Source of the DNA: Neorhizobium huautlense
Lineage (GTDB): Bacteria; Pseudomonadota; Alphaproteobacteria; Rhizobiales; Rhizobiaceae
Assembly (NCBI RefSeq): GCF_002968575.1
Contig: NZ_PVBM01000018.1
Span: 53,029-117,028, forward strand
Direction: 5' to 3'
Length of the DNA stretch: 64,000 nucleotides
Part shown: positions 1-8,849 of the stretch, one piece after another
Layout: the number at the start of each line of letters is the position of its first letter
Position numbering within the stretch: the first letter of the stretch is position 1
Made by a program: the position numbers and the translations under genes
The notes under the pieces: model-generated
Told to the model about the DNA's origin: nothing
What the model saw: only the letters and a program-made list of their open reading frames with translations
The model's database searches: none

Positions 1-225
1 GATGAGGCGACCGAAGGACTTGCCCCGGTCATTCGCCAGGATATCTGGAAGGCCATACGCCGGCTGAAGGCCGAAGGCCTGTCGATCCTGGTGGTGGATA
101 AGACGCTTTCCGAGCTTTTGCCGGTTGCGGACCGTGGCGTCATCCTGGAAAACGGACGAAGCGCCTGGAGCGGCAAGCCCGCCGATCTGACGATGGAGCT
201 GCAAGACCGATATCTCGGGGTGTGA
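1..225 (+). CDS. Branched-chain amino acid ABC transporter ATP-binding protein, LivF-like (C-terminal part)
   Basis: Open at the left window edge, so only the last 74 codons are present. The fragment begins at the end of Walker B and the D-loop (DEATEGLAPV), which is the LivF-type version of the motif, continues through the region that normally carries the switch histidine (here VVDKTLSEL, with no His visible after the D-x-T position), and ends with GVILENGR and RYLGV, the usual LivF tail. LivF energises uptake of branched-chain amino acids or related amides at the inner membrane. The stop is followed 3 nt later by the marR start, so the two are probably co-transcribed. LivF rather than LivG is inferred from the EGLAP motif; the substrate cannot be told. 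Confidence 0.8.
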   Translation, partial: DEATEGLAPVIRQDIWKAIRRLKAEGLSILVVDKTLSELLPVADRGVILENGRSAWSGKPADLTMELQDRYLGV

Positions 226-228
226 ACG

Positions 229-741
229 ATGAGTGGTGAAGCAACGAGTGCCGATCTGGAACTGATCGCTCATGGACCGCATGGGCGCAGCAAGCCGGAA
301 ACGCGGCTTTGGTTGCGTATGCTCTCCACGACGAAATTGATCACCAACGAAATCCGCCGCCGGCTTCGTGCCGAGTTTGGCGCGACGCTGCCACAGTTCG
401 ACCTCATGGCCCAGCTTTACCGCGAGAAGGATGGCCTACGCCTCGGTGAGCTTTCCAAGCGCACCATGGTCACCAATGGCAATGTCACGGGCCTCGTCGA
501 GCGGCTTGAGGCGGACGGCCTGGTGCAGCGTGTCACGCCGGATGGGGACCGACGCGTCACCGTCGCCAAGCTGACCCCCGCCGGGACCGAACTCTTTGTC
601 GCCATGGCGGCAGCCCATGAAGGCTGGCTTCGCGATATCATGGGGGATGTCGATCCGGACACGATCGCATCGTTATGGTCGGAGATAGGGGCGGTAAAGG
701 CCTCCGCCAGCAACCATCTTTCCGGCGCGGCCTTCGAATAG
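229..741 (+). CDS. MarR family transcriptional regulator
   Basis: 170 residues, normal for MarR. A helical N-terminal dimer region (about 20-55) leads into a winged helix-turn-helix (about 60-125) with LGELSKRTMVTNGNVTGLV as recognition helices and the wing signature DGDRRVTVAKLT. MarR proteins are dimeric repressors, often relieved by small aromatic or amphipathic ligands. The start lies 3 nt after the livF stop, with a GGGGTG sequence upstream. Its likely targets are the livF operon itself or glsA, which starts 35 nt downstream. The ligand is unknown. Confidence 0.9.
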   Translation: MSGEATSADLELIAHGPHGRSKPETRLWLRMLSTTKLITNEIRRRLRAEFGATLPQFDLMAQLYREKDGLRLGELSKRTMVTNGNVTGLVERLEADGLVQRVTPDGDRRVTVAKLTPAGTELFVAMAAAHEGWLRDIMGDVDPDTIASLWSEIGAVKASASNHLSGAAFE

Positions 742-776
742 TAAGGATCGTCTGCGCAAAATATTTCGGGTGAGAG

Positions 777-1706
777 ATGGCAGACCTGCAGGCGATCGTT
801 GATGAGATCCATGAAAAACTGACGCCGCGGCTGGGCGAAGGCAAGGTCGCCGATTATATCCCCCAGCTCGCGCACGTGGATCCCAAGAAATTCGGCATGG
901 CGATCGTCACGGTTGACGGCGAGGTGGTCAAGGTTGGCGATGCCGATCTTCCCTTTTCGATTCAGAGTATTTCCAAGGTCTTCACATTGACCCTGGCTCT
1001 CGGCAAGCACGGCGAAACGACTTGGAACCGTGTGGGCCGCGAACCTTCAGGTTCCGCTTTCAATTCCATCATTCAGCTGGAGCATGAGGAAGGAAAGCCG
1101 CGAAATCCTTTCATCAATGCCGGTGCAATAGCCGTGAGTGACCTGGTGCTGGCCGGGCATACGCCGCGGGAGGCAATCGGCGAGATCGTCCGCTTTGTGC
1201 GTTATCTCGCCGACGATGAATCAATCGCCATCGATCCGGATGTGGCGAAGTCGGAACAGGCGACCGGCTATCGCAACTTCGCGCTGGCGAATTTCATGCG
1301 CTCCTTTGGCAAGCTGGATCATCCGGTAGAGCATGTACTCGGCGTCTACTTTCATCACTGCGCATTGGCTATGACATGCATGCAGTTGGCCAAGTCGGGC
1401 CTTTTTCTCGCGGCATCAGGCCGCAATCCGCTGACCGGACATACGGTTGTCTCCAAGCAGCGGGCACGCCGCATCAACGCGCTGATGCTGACTTGCGGCC
1501 ACTACGATGGCTCGGGCGATTTCGCCTACCGCGTAGGCTTGCCCGGCAAGAGCGGTGTCGGCGGCGGCATCCTGGCCGTTGCTCCAGGCCGCGCCTCGGT
1601 TGCGGTATGGTCGCCAGGCCTGAACCACAACGGAAATTCGCTTCTAGGGTCGCTGGCGCTGGAAATGCTGGCAACCAGGACCGGTTGGTCCGTCTTCGGT
1701 CATTAA
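777..1706 (+). CDS. glsA: Glutaminase
   Basis: 309 residues, the normal length for bacterial glutaminase (serine beta-lactamase-like fold), which hydrolyses L-glutamine to glutamate and ammonia in the cytoplasm. The catalytic S-x-x-K is SISK at residues 64-67, preceded by the conserved PFSIQS. Further family motifs are NPFINAGAI and the glycine-rich GKSGVGGGI near the C-terminus. RBS GGTGAGAG lies just before the ATG. It follows the marR/livF genes, which suggests linked amino-acid uptake and nitrogen release. It ends convergently with tctA. Confidence 0.93.
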   Translation: MADLQAIVDEIHEKLTPRLGEGKVADYIPQLAHVDPKKFGMAIVTVDGEVVKVGDADLPFSIQSISKVFTLTLALGKHGETTWNRVGREPSGSAFNSIIQLEHEEGKPRNPFINAGAIAVSDLVLAGHTPREAIGEIVRFVRYLADDESIAIDPDVAKSEQATGYRNFALANFMRSFGKLDHPVEHVLGVYFHHCALAMTCMQLAKSGLFLAASGRNPLTGHTVVSKQRARRINALMLTCGHYDGSGDFAYRVGLPGKSGVGGGILAVAPGRASVAVWSPGLNHNGNSLLGSLALEMLATRTGWSVFGH

Positions 1707-1712
1707 ATCCAT

Positions 1713-1736
1713 AAAAAAACCCGGCCGAAGCCGGGC
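1713..1736 (-). terminator. Rho-independent terminator of the tct operon
   Basis: On the minus strand a GCCGGG stem, 4-nt TTCG-type loop and CCCGGC are followed by seven U (A-run at 1713-1719 on the plus strand). It lies 25 nt after the tctA stop and between two convergent genes. There is no T-run on the plus side, so it serves tctA only. Confidence 0.8.
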
Positions 1737-1760
1737 TTGAAGTAGGTGGCAGCGTTGTGA

Positions 1761-3278
1761 TCAGTCCTCGCTGGCTGCCATCTGCGAGAGCACTTCGCCG
1801 CGGCCGCGTGCCCTGAGGATCAGCGGAATGATCAACGCCAGGGCTGCGAGAAGGAGCAGCCCGGCTGCGATCGGCGACTGCACGAGCGTCGTGACGTCGC
1901 CCTGGCTGATGGCGAGGGACCGACGGAGCTGCTGTTCGGCAAGCGGACCGAGGATCAAGCCGACGACTACCGGCGCAATCGGATAACCGAAGATCCGCAT
2001 GGCATAGCCGAGCAGGCCGAAGGTCAGCAGCATGCCGAGCTCGAATACGGACGGATTGGCGCCGATCGTGCCGAGAGTCGCAAACAGCAGGATACCCGCG
2101 TAAAGCCATGGTTTTGGAATGGTCAGCAGTTTTACCCAGAGGCCGACCAGCGGCAGGTTCAGCACCAGCAGCATCAGGTTGGCGATGAGCAGCGACGCGA
2201 TCAGGCCCCAGACGAGCTGCGGGTTGGTCGCAAAGAGCAGCGGGCCGGGCTGCAGGCCATATTGTTGGAAACCGGCGAGCATGATTGCGGCGGTTGCCGT
2301 CGTCGGCAGGCCGAGTGTCAGGAGAGGCACCAACGTCCCCGCTGCCGAGGCATTGTTGGCGGCTTCGGGACCCGCCACGCCTTCGATCGCGCCGTTGCCG
2401 AATTCTTCGGGATGCTTGGTCAAGCGCTTTTCGGTCGCATAGGAGAGGAAGGTGCCGATCTCGGCGCCGCCGGCAGGCATGGCACCGATCGGGAAACCGA
2501 TCAGTGTCCCGCGCAGCCAGGCTTTCCAGGAGCGTGCCCAATCCTGCGCACTCATCCAGATGGATCCGCGCACTGCTTCGACCTTGTCCGGTCCCTTGTC
2601 GCCCTGGGCGGCGATGAAGAGCGTTTCGCCGATCGCGAACATGGCGACGGCCATGGTCGTGACCTCGATACCGTCCAACAGATCCGGAATTCCGAAGGAT
2701 AGCCGGTTCTGACCGGTCAACTGGTCGATCCCCACGACGGAGAAAGCGAGGCCGATAAACAGCGAGGTCAGGCCACGCAGCGTCGAGTCGCCAAAGGCCG
2801 ACGAGACGGTGACGAAGGCAAGCACCATCAGCGCAAAATATTCGCGAGGACCAAAGACCAGCGCCAGCTTGACGATGTAGGGGGCGATGAAGGCCAGCAG
2901 CAGGGTGGCGATGAGGCCGGCGACGAAGGAGCCGATCGCCGCGGTTGCCAGCGCCGGCCCGCCGCGTCCGGCGCGCGCCATCTTGTTGCCCTCGAGGGCG
3001 GTGACGATGGAGGCGCTTTCGCCAGGGGTATTGAGGAGGATCGACGTCGTCGATCCGCCATACATGCCGCCGTAGTAGATGCCGGCGAACATGATGAGTG
3101 ATCCCGTGGGGTCGAGTCGATAGGTGACCGGCAGCAGGAGTGCCACCGTGAGCGCAGGGCCGATACCTGGCAGCACCCCGACGGCCGTGCCGAGGGTAAC
3201 GCCGATCAGCGCGTAAAGGAGGTTGAGCGGCTGTGCGGCAGCGAGAAGCCCCTGCAGAAGAAATTCAAATGTCGTCAT
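1761..3278 (-). CDS. tctA: Tripartite tricarboxylate transporter, large membrane subunit TctA
   Basis: 505 residues with roughly 11-12 membrane segments, the standard TctA size. The family signatures are visible: [20 protein letters not shown] near residue 35, and the repeat-like [20 protein letters not shown] near residue 66, with a second [15 protein letters not shown] motif in the other half. TctA is the channel subunit of a secondary, binding-protein-dependent carrier for citrate or other di/tricarboxylates. It is the last gene of tctC-tctB-tctA, 21 nt after tctB, and is followed by a terminator. Confidence 0.95.
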   Translation of the reverse strand: MTTFEFLLQGLLAAAQPLNLLYALIGVTLGTAVGVLPGIGPALTVALLLPVTYRLDPTGSLIMFAGIYYGGMYGGSTTSILLNTPGESASIVTALEGNKMARAGRGGPALATAAIGSFVAGLIATLLLAFIAPYIVKLALVFGPREYFALMVLAFVTVSSAFGDSTLRGLTSLFIGLAFSVVGIDQLTGQNRLSFGIPDLLDGIEVTTMAVAMFAIGETLFIAAQGDKGPDKVEAVRGSIWMSAQDWARSWKAWLRGTLIGFPIGAMPAGGAEIGTFLSYATEKRLTKHPEEFGNGAIEGVAGPEAANNASAAGTLVPLLTLGLPTTATAAIMLAGFQQYGLQPGPLLFATNPQLVWGLIASLLIANLMLLVLNLPLVGLWVKLLTIPKPWLYAGILLFATLGTIGANPSVFELGMLLTFGLLGYAMRIFGYPIAPVVVGLILGPLAEQQLRRSLAISQGDVTTLVQSPIAAGLLLLAALALIIPLILRARGRGEVLSQMAASED

Positions 3279-3299
3279 GGTCGTTTTCTCCGGCGCCGA

Positions 3300-3791
3300 T
3301 CACAGGAAGAGGTGTTCCAGCGGGCCTGCCGGAAGCGAGAGCTGCAGCAGTCCGGCAAAGATCAGCCAGATGACGAGACAGAGGAGGATGCCAACGGGAA
3401 TCGTGATCCAGAGCTTGCGCTTTCCGAAACCTGCCGCCGTAAGCGCGAACAGGATGCCGGTTGCAATGGAAAAGCCGGCGGTCGTCAGAAGCAGCATTTG
3501 CGCGGCAAGGCCTGCCACAATCCATATAACAGGGCCGAATTCCTGCTTTTCCCGCTCGGGGAAATCTCCCCGGAAAGCCTCGACGACGGTCCAGATGGCC
3601 AAGCCGATCAGGGCGAAGGCGATCCAGTTCGGAACCGTGGCCGGACCAACCTGCGAATAGCCGGCCATCTCTTTGAGGCGAGAAACGTCTAAGAAGATGA
3701 CTGCGGCAATTGCGGCAAGAACGGCGGCGATAGCAAGCGCCGCCCTGTCAGGGCGGCGCTGTTCGGTGCTTGTTTTGTTGTCCAGGCTCAT
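3300..3791 (-). CDS. tctB: Tripartite tricarboxylate transporter, small membrane subunit TctB
   Basis: 163 residues with four predicted membrane helices (about 20-36, 50-68, 85-118 and 130-160), typical of TctB. The sequence is poorly conserved in this family, so assignment rests on size, topology and position between tctC and tctA. The start overlaps the tctC stop in ATGA, which implies translational coupling. The partner of TctA in the inner membrane. Confidence 0.9.
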   Translation of the reverse strand: MSLDNKTSTEQRRPDRAALAIAAVLAAIAAVIFLDVSRLKEMAGYSQVGPATVPNWIAFALIGLAIWTVVEAFRGDFPEREKQEFGPVIWIVAGLAAQMLLLTTAGFSIATGILFALTAAGFGKRKLWITIPVGILLCLVIWLIFAGLLQLSLPAGPLEHLFL

Positions 3792-4732
3792 TTGACCAGT
3801 CCGATGTCCTTCAGGACGGCTTCGGTCGCGGAAATGTCCTTGGCGAGCTGCGCGTCGAATGCCTCACCGGACAGATAGGTATCGGCCCAGCCCTTAGTCT
3901 TCAGCGTTTCCTGCCAGGTCTTCGACTTCACGACCTTTTCGACATCCGCCTCAACAGCTTTCTTCTGCTCTGCCGAAAGGCCGGGAGCGGCTGCGATCAT
4001 GCGCCAGTTCTGCAGCACCACGTCGAAGCCGGATTCCTTGAGCGTCGGAGCGTCGACGCCTTCGATCTTCTTTTCGGAGGACACAGCCAGCAGGCGAAGC
4101 GTGCCGGCCTTCACCTGCGATTCGAATTCGCCGTAGGACGAGACGCCCGCGGTCACCTGGCTCCCCAGAATAGCCGCGAGCGCTTCGCCGCCGCCGGAGA
4201 ATGCAATGTAGTTGATCTTGGTGGGATCGACGCCTGCAGACTTGGCAAGCAGGCCGACAAGGATATGGTCGGTTCCGCCGGCCGAACCGCCGCCCCAGGA
4301 CACGGCGCCTGGATCTGCCTTCAGCTTGGCAACGAGATCGCCGATCGTCTTGATGTCCGACGAAGCCGGCACGACGATCGCCTCATATTCGCCGGTCAGG
4401 CGGGCGATCGGGGTGACGTCCTTCAGGGTGACGGGCGATTTGTTGGTGAGGATAGCGCCGACCATGACATAACCGCCGACCATCAGCGCATTAGGCTTGC
4501 CCTTCTGCTGGCTGGCGAATTGGGCAATGCCGATGGTGCCGCCAGCGCCCGGCACGTTCATGACCTGCACATTGCCGGAGATCTTCTCCTGCTGCATGGC
4601 GGTCTGCAGCGAGCGGGCGGTCTGGTCCCAGCCGCCGCCCGGCGCTGCCGGCGCCATGATGGTGTAATCCGCGGCATAGGCTGGCAGTGCAAGTGCTCCA
4701 GCAAGAATGGAAGCGAGAAAGAAGTGTTTCAA
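3788..4732 (-). CDS. tctC: Tripartite tricarboxylate transporter, periplasmic binding protein TctC (Bug family)
   Basis: 314 residues. The signal peptide MKHFFLASILAGALALPAYA is cut before ADYTI. The mature protein has Bug/TctC features: APGGGWDQTAR near residue 30, VPGAGGTIG near 61 and AVSWGGGSAGGTDHI around 150. It captures a carboxylate (citrate or similar) in the periplasm for TctBA. A canonical RBS (GGAGG) precedes the start. First gene of the three-gene transporter; a direct repeat that could bind TctD lies about 160 nt upstream. The exact ligand cannot be read from sequence. Confidence 0.93.
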   Translation of the reverse strand: MKHFFLASILAGALALPAYAADYTIMAPAAPGGGWDQTARSLQTAMQQEKISGNVQVMNVPGAGGTIGIAQFASQQKGKPNALMVGGYVMVGAILTNKSPVTLKDVTPIARLTGEYEAIVVPASSDIKTIGDLVAKLKADPGAVSWGGGSAGGTDHILVGLLAKSAGVDPTKINYIAFSGGGEALAAILGSQVTAGVSSYGEFESQVKAGTLRLLAVSSEKKIEGVDAPTLKESGFDVVLQNWRMIAAAPGLSAEQKKAVEADVEKVVKSKTWQETLKTKGWADTYLSGEAFDAQLAKDISATEAVLKDIGLVK

Positions 4733-4891
4733 GGGTAAATCCTCCGTTGGCGTCCTGATCTGACGCGAATTGTTTCTCAGGCGAAACGAAGGGATGGAAA
4801 GGGTGTGCGGAAACCGCCAACCTGAACTCCTCCCGTCGTTGATCGGGTCCCGCCTCCACGGGGCCGATTAGACATAAGCCAACATATCAAG

Positions 4892-4908
4892 CTGACATCT
4901 ACCTGACA
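4892..4908 (-). promoter_or_regulatory. Candidate TctD-binding direct repeat upstream of tctC
   Basis: On the minus strand TGTCAG occurs twice with an 11-nt period (4892-4897 and 4903-4908 on the plus strand). OmpR/TctD-class regulators commonly bind direct hexamer repeats one helical turn apart. The site is in the 236-nt gap upstream of tctC, and a CTTGAT box follows directly on the minus strand. Assignment to TctD is inference. Confidence 0.4.
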
Positions 4909-4968
4909 GATTTCGCCATCTTGACTTTTGGCAAGAGGTTAACGGGCATTCGGTCGGAATTTTTGTGG

Positions 4969-6039
4969 TTATTGCAGCCTGAGGACCTCGTTCCATCGGG
5001 CTATCAACCGCGCCCGTTTTACCTGATCGAGATAAACCATCAGTCCGAGGCTGACCGGCACCGGCTTCAATTGACCGCCGAGCATCTCCCGCATCGTCGT
5101 GGCGGTATTGTTGCCGGCAACTTCCGGACTGACGGCCGGGATCTGCAGTTCACGCGCCATGATCGTCTGGCCTTCCTTGGACATAAAGAATTGCAGGTAT
5201 CTTTTGCCCAGATCCGGCATGTTGGCAGCCTGCGGCACCAGGCCGATGCGCGACATGACGACCGTGTAGTCCTTCGGCAGCACAATTCCGACATCGGGAT
5301 ATCGGGAGGCCCAGTCGGCCGCATAGGAGCCGAGAATGTTATAGCCGAGCGCGAAACGCCCGTCAGCCACGCGTTCCAGAATGGCCTCGCTGGTCGAATA
5401 TAGCTTGACGCCCGCGGCGCCCATCGCCTGGATCACCGACCAGATGTCGCCGAATTGTTCCTGGTCGCGGGCCATGAACAGGAAACCCACGCCGGACCGC
5501 TCGATGTCATAGGTGCCGATCCGCCCGTAGATCGCATCTCCCTGCTTTTGCAGGAAGTCCACGAATTCCGCCCGTGTCGAAGGAGGAGGAAAATCCTTAA
5601 AGCTGGGTTTGTGGTAGACGAATACGGCAGGCTCAAAGGTCAATGCATAGGCGGTGTTGCGCCAGTTGGCCCATGCCGGCCACTGGCCGCTCATGGGCAG
5701 GTCGCTGCGTTGGGCATAACCGTCGTTGGCGAGCTTCACCTGCAGATCCATGGCGGAGGAAAAGGCGAAGTCCGCGGTCTTCTTGCCTAAATCGGTCTCC
5801 CGCACGATCCGGTCGTAGATCTCGCCCGTCAGCATATCCTCGTAACGAACCGTCACGTCCGGGTTGGCCTGCTGGAAGCCGGCGATCATAGGTTTTGCGA
5901 GCGGTTCATCGAGCGAGGAATAAACATGCAGAACCGGCGCGTCCTCGCGGCCGGAAAGAGCCGGAAACGTAGTCGTGCCTGCGGCTGCAAGACCGGAGGA
6001 AAGAGCAAGACAGAGCAAGGAGACGAGCGGACCTTTCAT
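4969..6039 (-). CDS. Periplasmic extracellular solute-binding protein, probable partner of TctDE
   Basis: 356 residues with an N-terminal signal peptide (hydrophobic residues 5-20). It has the fold pattern of iron(III)/spermidine-type binding proteins: VLHVYSSLDEPLAKPMIAGF at the N-terminus, then RYEDMLTGEIYDRI, and VPQAANMPDLGKRYLQF towards the end. No permease or ATPase of that ABC type lies nearby. It sits upstream of tctCBA on the same strand and close to the divergent tctDE genes. By analogy with other sensor-linked binding proteins, it may present a ligand to the sensor kinase rather than drive transport; that role is inference. Confidence 0.75.
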   Translation of the reverse strand: MKGPLVSLLCLALSSGLAAAGTTTFPALSGREDAPVLHVYSSLDEPLAKPMIAGFQQANPDVTVRYEDMLTGEIYDRIVRETDLGKKTADFAFSSAMDLQVKLANDGYAQRSDLPMSGQWPAWANWRNTAYALTFEPAVFVYHKPSFKDFPPPSTRAEFVDFLQKQGDAIYGRIGTYDIERSGVGFLFMARDQEQFGDIWSVIQAMGAAGVKLYSTSEAILERVADGRFALGYNILGSYAADWASRYPDVGIVLPKDYTVVMSRIGLVPQAANMPDLGKRYLQFFMSKEGQTIMARELQIPAVSPEVAGNNTATTMREMLGGQLKPVPVSLGLMVYLDQVKRARLIARWNEVLRLQ

Positions 6040-6209
6040 CCGTCAACAATGCCTCACCGATGGCGTGGGGACAAGGCGGCGGCAGGCGCGTGGCATTCCC
6101 GTCACGGTCACGCGAATGCAGCCTGCATCTGCTTGTTTTATAATCCGGCGTCCTTACGTTCGTTCGGTCTTTTCGCCTTCGGGCGCCACTCGTCAGCAAG
6201 GTCAGATCC

Positions 6210-6719
6210 ATGTCGCTTTCGCTCTATGATATTTCGGTACCTGTCTTCATTCGCGCTTTCGGCAATCTCAGTGAAATCCTCATGAAAGCGGAGAGATTTG
6301 CAGATGAAAAAGGCATGGCGCACAAGGAATTGCTGGAGGCTCGGCTGATCGAAGACATGTATTCGCTTCCCGCCCAGGTCCAGCGGGCAAGCGACACGGC
6401 CAAGTTCGTGCCCGTGCGCGTGGCCCAGCTGGAAAACGTACCGATGGCCGATGACGAAGTGACCTTCGCCGATCTGCATGCGCGCATTGAAAAAACGGTG
6501 ACTTTTCTGAAGAGCGTCGACCCGGCCAGCATGGAAGGCCGCGATGAGGCCGATGTGGTACTGAAGACCCGCACGGGCTCCACGACCTTCACCGCAAGAA
6601 GTTATGTTTTGGGCTTCGCCATTCCAAATTTCTACTTCCATGTAACGACCGCTTACGCGATTCTACGCCACAAGGGCGTTCCCATCGGCAAGATGGATTA
6701 TATCGGCCGGTCGCAGTAA
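6210..6719 (+). CDS. DUF1993 domain-containing protein
   Basis: 169 residues, matching the DUF1993 family along its whole length (YDISVPVFIRAFGNLSEIL at the N-terminus, ARLIEDMYSLPAQVQRASD, FYFHVTTAYAILRHKGVPIG at the C-terminus). The fold is expected to be a DinB-like four-helix bundle; the biochemical role is unknown. An AAGG element 8 nt upstream supports the start. It lies between the binding-protein gene and tctD but has no known tie to carboxylate uptake. Confidence 0.85.
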   Translation: MSLSLYDISVPVFIRAFGNLSEILMKAERFADEKGMAHKELLEARLIEDMYSLPAQVQRASDTAKFVPVRVAQLENVPMADDEVTFADLHARIEKTVTFLKSVDPASMEGRDEADVVLKTRTGSTTFTARSYVLGFAIPNFYFHVTTAYAILRHKGVPIGKMDYIGRSQ

Positions 6720-6792
6720 CCACCCTTCAAGCGCCTCCGTGACATCCCCGCTTCCGCGCGTTTATAATCGCGTCCTGAAGTGGGGGGAGTTC

Positions 6793-7470
6793 GTGCGCAT
6801 TCTTCTGGTCGAGGACAATCAGGCACTGGCCGAGGGGCTGTCGGCCATCCTGCGAAGCAGCGGTTATGCGGTCGACGCGGTGGCCGATGGTGCGTCCGCC
6901 GAGGCTGTTGCGGCGGCGGAGACTTATGATCTGGTGATCCTCGACCTGAACCTTCCGGAAATGGATGGGTTGGACGTTCTTCGCGCCATGCGCGCACGAG
7001 CGAACAAGGCTGCCGTGATGATCCTGACCGCGCGCGGTACGCCGGAGGAGCGGGTAAGAGGTCTCGACCTTGGTGCCGACGACTACATGATCAAGCCCTT
7101 CGATATTTCCGAATTCGAAGCCCGCATCCGGGTGCTCTTGCGCCGGCAAGCGGGCTTGAGGAGCTCGATTGTCAATTACGGCGGCATTACTCTCGACCTC
7201 ACGTCCCGAACCTTTTCCAGCCAGGGCGTACCGCTCGATATCCCGGCTCGGGAGGTCGCACTCCTGGAGCTCCTGTTCCTGCGGGCGGGCAAAGTCGTCT
7301 CCAAGGATGCCATCATCGGTTCTTTGAGCGGCTTTGACGACGATCTGTCGGCCAATGCGATTGAGCAATATGTAAGCCGCTTGCGCCGCCGCCTGGCGCC
7401 TTACGGGCTGACGGTCAAGACCGCCCGAGGCATCGGGTACTATCTTGAAACCCTGGCGCCTGGCTCATGA
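6793..7470 (+). CDS. tctD: Two-component response regulator TctD (OmpR/PhoB family)
   Basis: 225 residues from the GTG at 6793, chosen because a strong GGGGGGAG lies just upstream and the protein then begins with VRILLVEDN; an ATG at 6739 would add 18 unlikely residues. The receiver domain (1-115) has acidic residues E7/D8, phosphoacceptor D51 (ILDLNLPEMDG) and K101 (IKPFD). The C-terminal winged helix (about 130-220) carries SANAIEQYVSRLRRRL. It should activate tctCBA in response to extracellular tricarboxylates. It overlaps tctE by 4 nt. Confidence 0.92.
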   Translation: MRILLVEDNQALAEGLSAILRSSGYAVDAVADGASAEAVAAAETYDLVILDLNLPEMDGLDVLRAMRARANKAAVMILTARGTPEERVRGLDLGADDYMIKPFDISEFEARIRVLLRRQAGLRSSIVNYGGITLDLTSRTFSSQGVPLDIPAREVALLELLFLRAGKVVSKDAIIGSLSGFDDDLSANAIEQYVSRLRRRLAPYGLTVKTARGIGYYLETLAPGS

Positions 7471-8849
7471 CGCCCTCCGCTGCCTATTCGCTTCGGCGCC
7501 GGCTGCTCGCCTGGCTCCTGCTTGCCACTGCCGTCATCGGCACGGCCGCCATGATCGATACCTGGGACGAGGCGGTCGATACGGCCAATGAGGTTTCCGA
7601 TCGGGTTCTTGCCGGTTCGGCGCTCGCCATCGCGGAACGGGTGATCGTTGCCGAGGACGGATCGCTTGAAGTCGACATTCCCTATGTCGCGCTCGAAATG
7701 CTGACTTCAGCCGCGCAGGACCGGGTTTTCTACCGCGTCGACGGGCCGCCGGGAACGTTCATTACCGGCTATCAGAACCTCCCGTCGATACCGCGTCGCG
7801 AGGGACAGGCCGCCGCATTCGAGAATGCCACCTTCCGCGGCGAGCCGATCCGTGTCGCGGCGCTCGCCCGGTCGGCCTCAACCGGCATCAATTCGGTACC
7901 CTTCATCGTTACCGTCGCCGAAACAACCATCGCCCGCCAGCATCTGACGCGGACGATCCTCATCCGATCGGCTTTGCGACTGCTCTTCATGATCGCCGGT
8001 GCTGCCGTGATCGTCTGGGTGGCGGTGACGCTGTCGCTGCGTCCGCTCTACCGTTTCAGCGAGGCAATCGCCGAACGCAGTCCCGACGATCTGCATCCGA
8101 TCAGCGAGCGGGTACCCAATGAGGTGCAGGGGCTTGTCGATACCGTGAATTCCTTCATGGTGCGGCTCGAGGGAGCGCTGGAGGCGCTCAGGCATTTCAC
8201 CGGCAATGCGAGCCATCAGCTGCGTACGCCGCTCGCCATCATCCGCACGCAGCTGGCGCTTGCTGGCCGTGCCACGGATATTGGAGTGGCAAGGGAAGCC
8301 ACCCGCAAGGCCGACGAAGCCGTTGCCGATGCGGAACGCATCCTGGCACAGCTCCTGCTGATGGCGAGGATCGACGCGACGAAGCGGTCGACGTCGATGC
8401 AGAAGATCGACCTGACGGCCTTGGCGCAAGGGGTCACGGCCGAGCATGTGCCCTTCGCCGCGGAAGCTGACATCGATCTCGGTTTTGAGGGCGAGGGGGA
8501 TTCCACGGTCTTCGCCGAACCCCTGCTGATCGGCGAACTCCTGAAAAACCTGATCGGCAACGCGCTGCTCTATGCGGGCGCCGGTGCAGAGGTAACGGTC
8601 CGGGTCAACCAGAAGGGCGACATGGCCGTACTTGAGGTGGAGGACAATGGCCCCGGTATTCCCCCGGACAAGCAGACGCAGGTGCTGAAGCGCTTCGAAC
8701 GCGGAGGGATGACGGAAAAATCCGGCACAGGCCTCGGGCTGCCGATCGTGGAAGAGATCGCCCGCCTCCACGGCGCGGCATTGTCCCTCGCGCAAGGCCG
8801 CGAAGGGAGGGGCCTAAAAGTGCAGGTCGCCATTCCGATAGCCGGCTAG
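7467..8849 (+). CDS. tctE: Two-component sensor histidine kinase TctE
   Basis: 460 residues: membrane helix at about 12-30, a periplasmic sensor region of roughly 140 residues (TctE N-terminal domain type), a second helix at about 168-190, HAMP-like linker, DHp with H250 in NASHQLRTPLAII, and a HATPase domain with ELLKNLIGNAL (N box), DNGPGIP (G1) and GTGLGLPIVEEIARLHG (G2). It phosphorylates TctD. Start overlaps the tctD stop (ATGA). Its last four bases overlap the convergent nagA stop. Confidence 0.92.
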   Translation: MTPSAAYSLRRRLLAWLLLATAVIGTAAMIDTWDEAVDTANEVSDRVLAGSALAIAERVIVAEDGSLEVDIPYVALEMLTSAAQDRVFYRVDGPPGTFITGYQNLPSIPRREGQAAAFENATFRGEPIRVAALARSASTGINSVPFIVTVAETTIARQHLTRTILIRSALRLLFMIAGAAVIVWVAVTLSLRPLYRFSEAIAERSPDDLHPISERVPNEVQGLVDTVNSFMVRLEGALEALRHFTGNASHQLRTPLAIIRTQLALAGRATDIGVAREATRKADEAVADAERILAQLLLMARIDATKRSTSMQKIDLTALAQGVTAEHVPFAAEADIDLGFEGEGDSTVFAEPLLIGELLKNLIGNALLYAGAGAEVTVRVNQKGDMAVLEVEDNGPGIPPDKQTQVLKRFERGGMTEKSGTGLGLPIVEEIARLHGAALSLAQGREGRGLKVQVAIPIAG

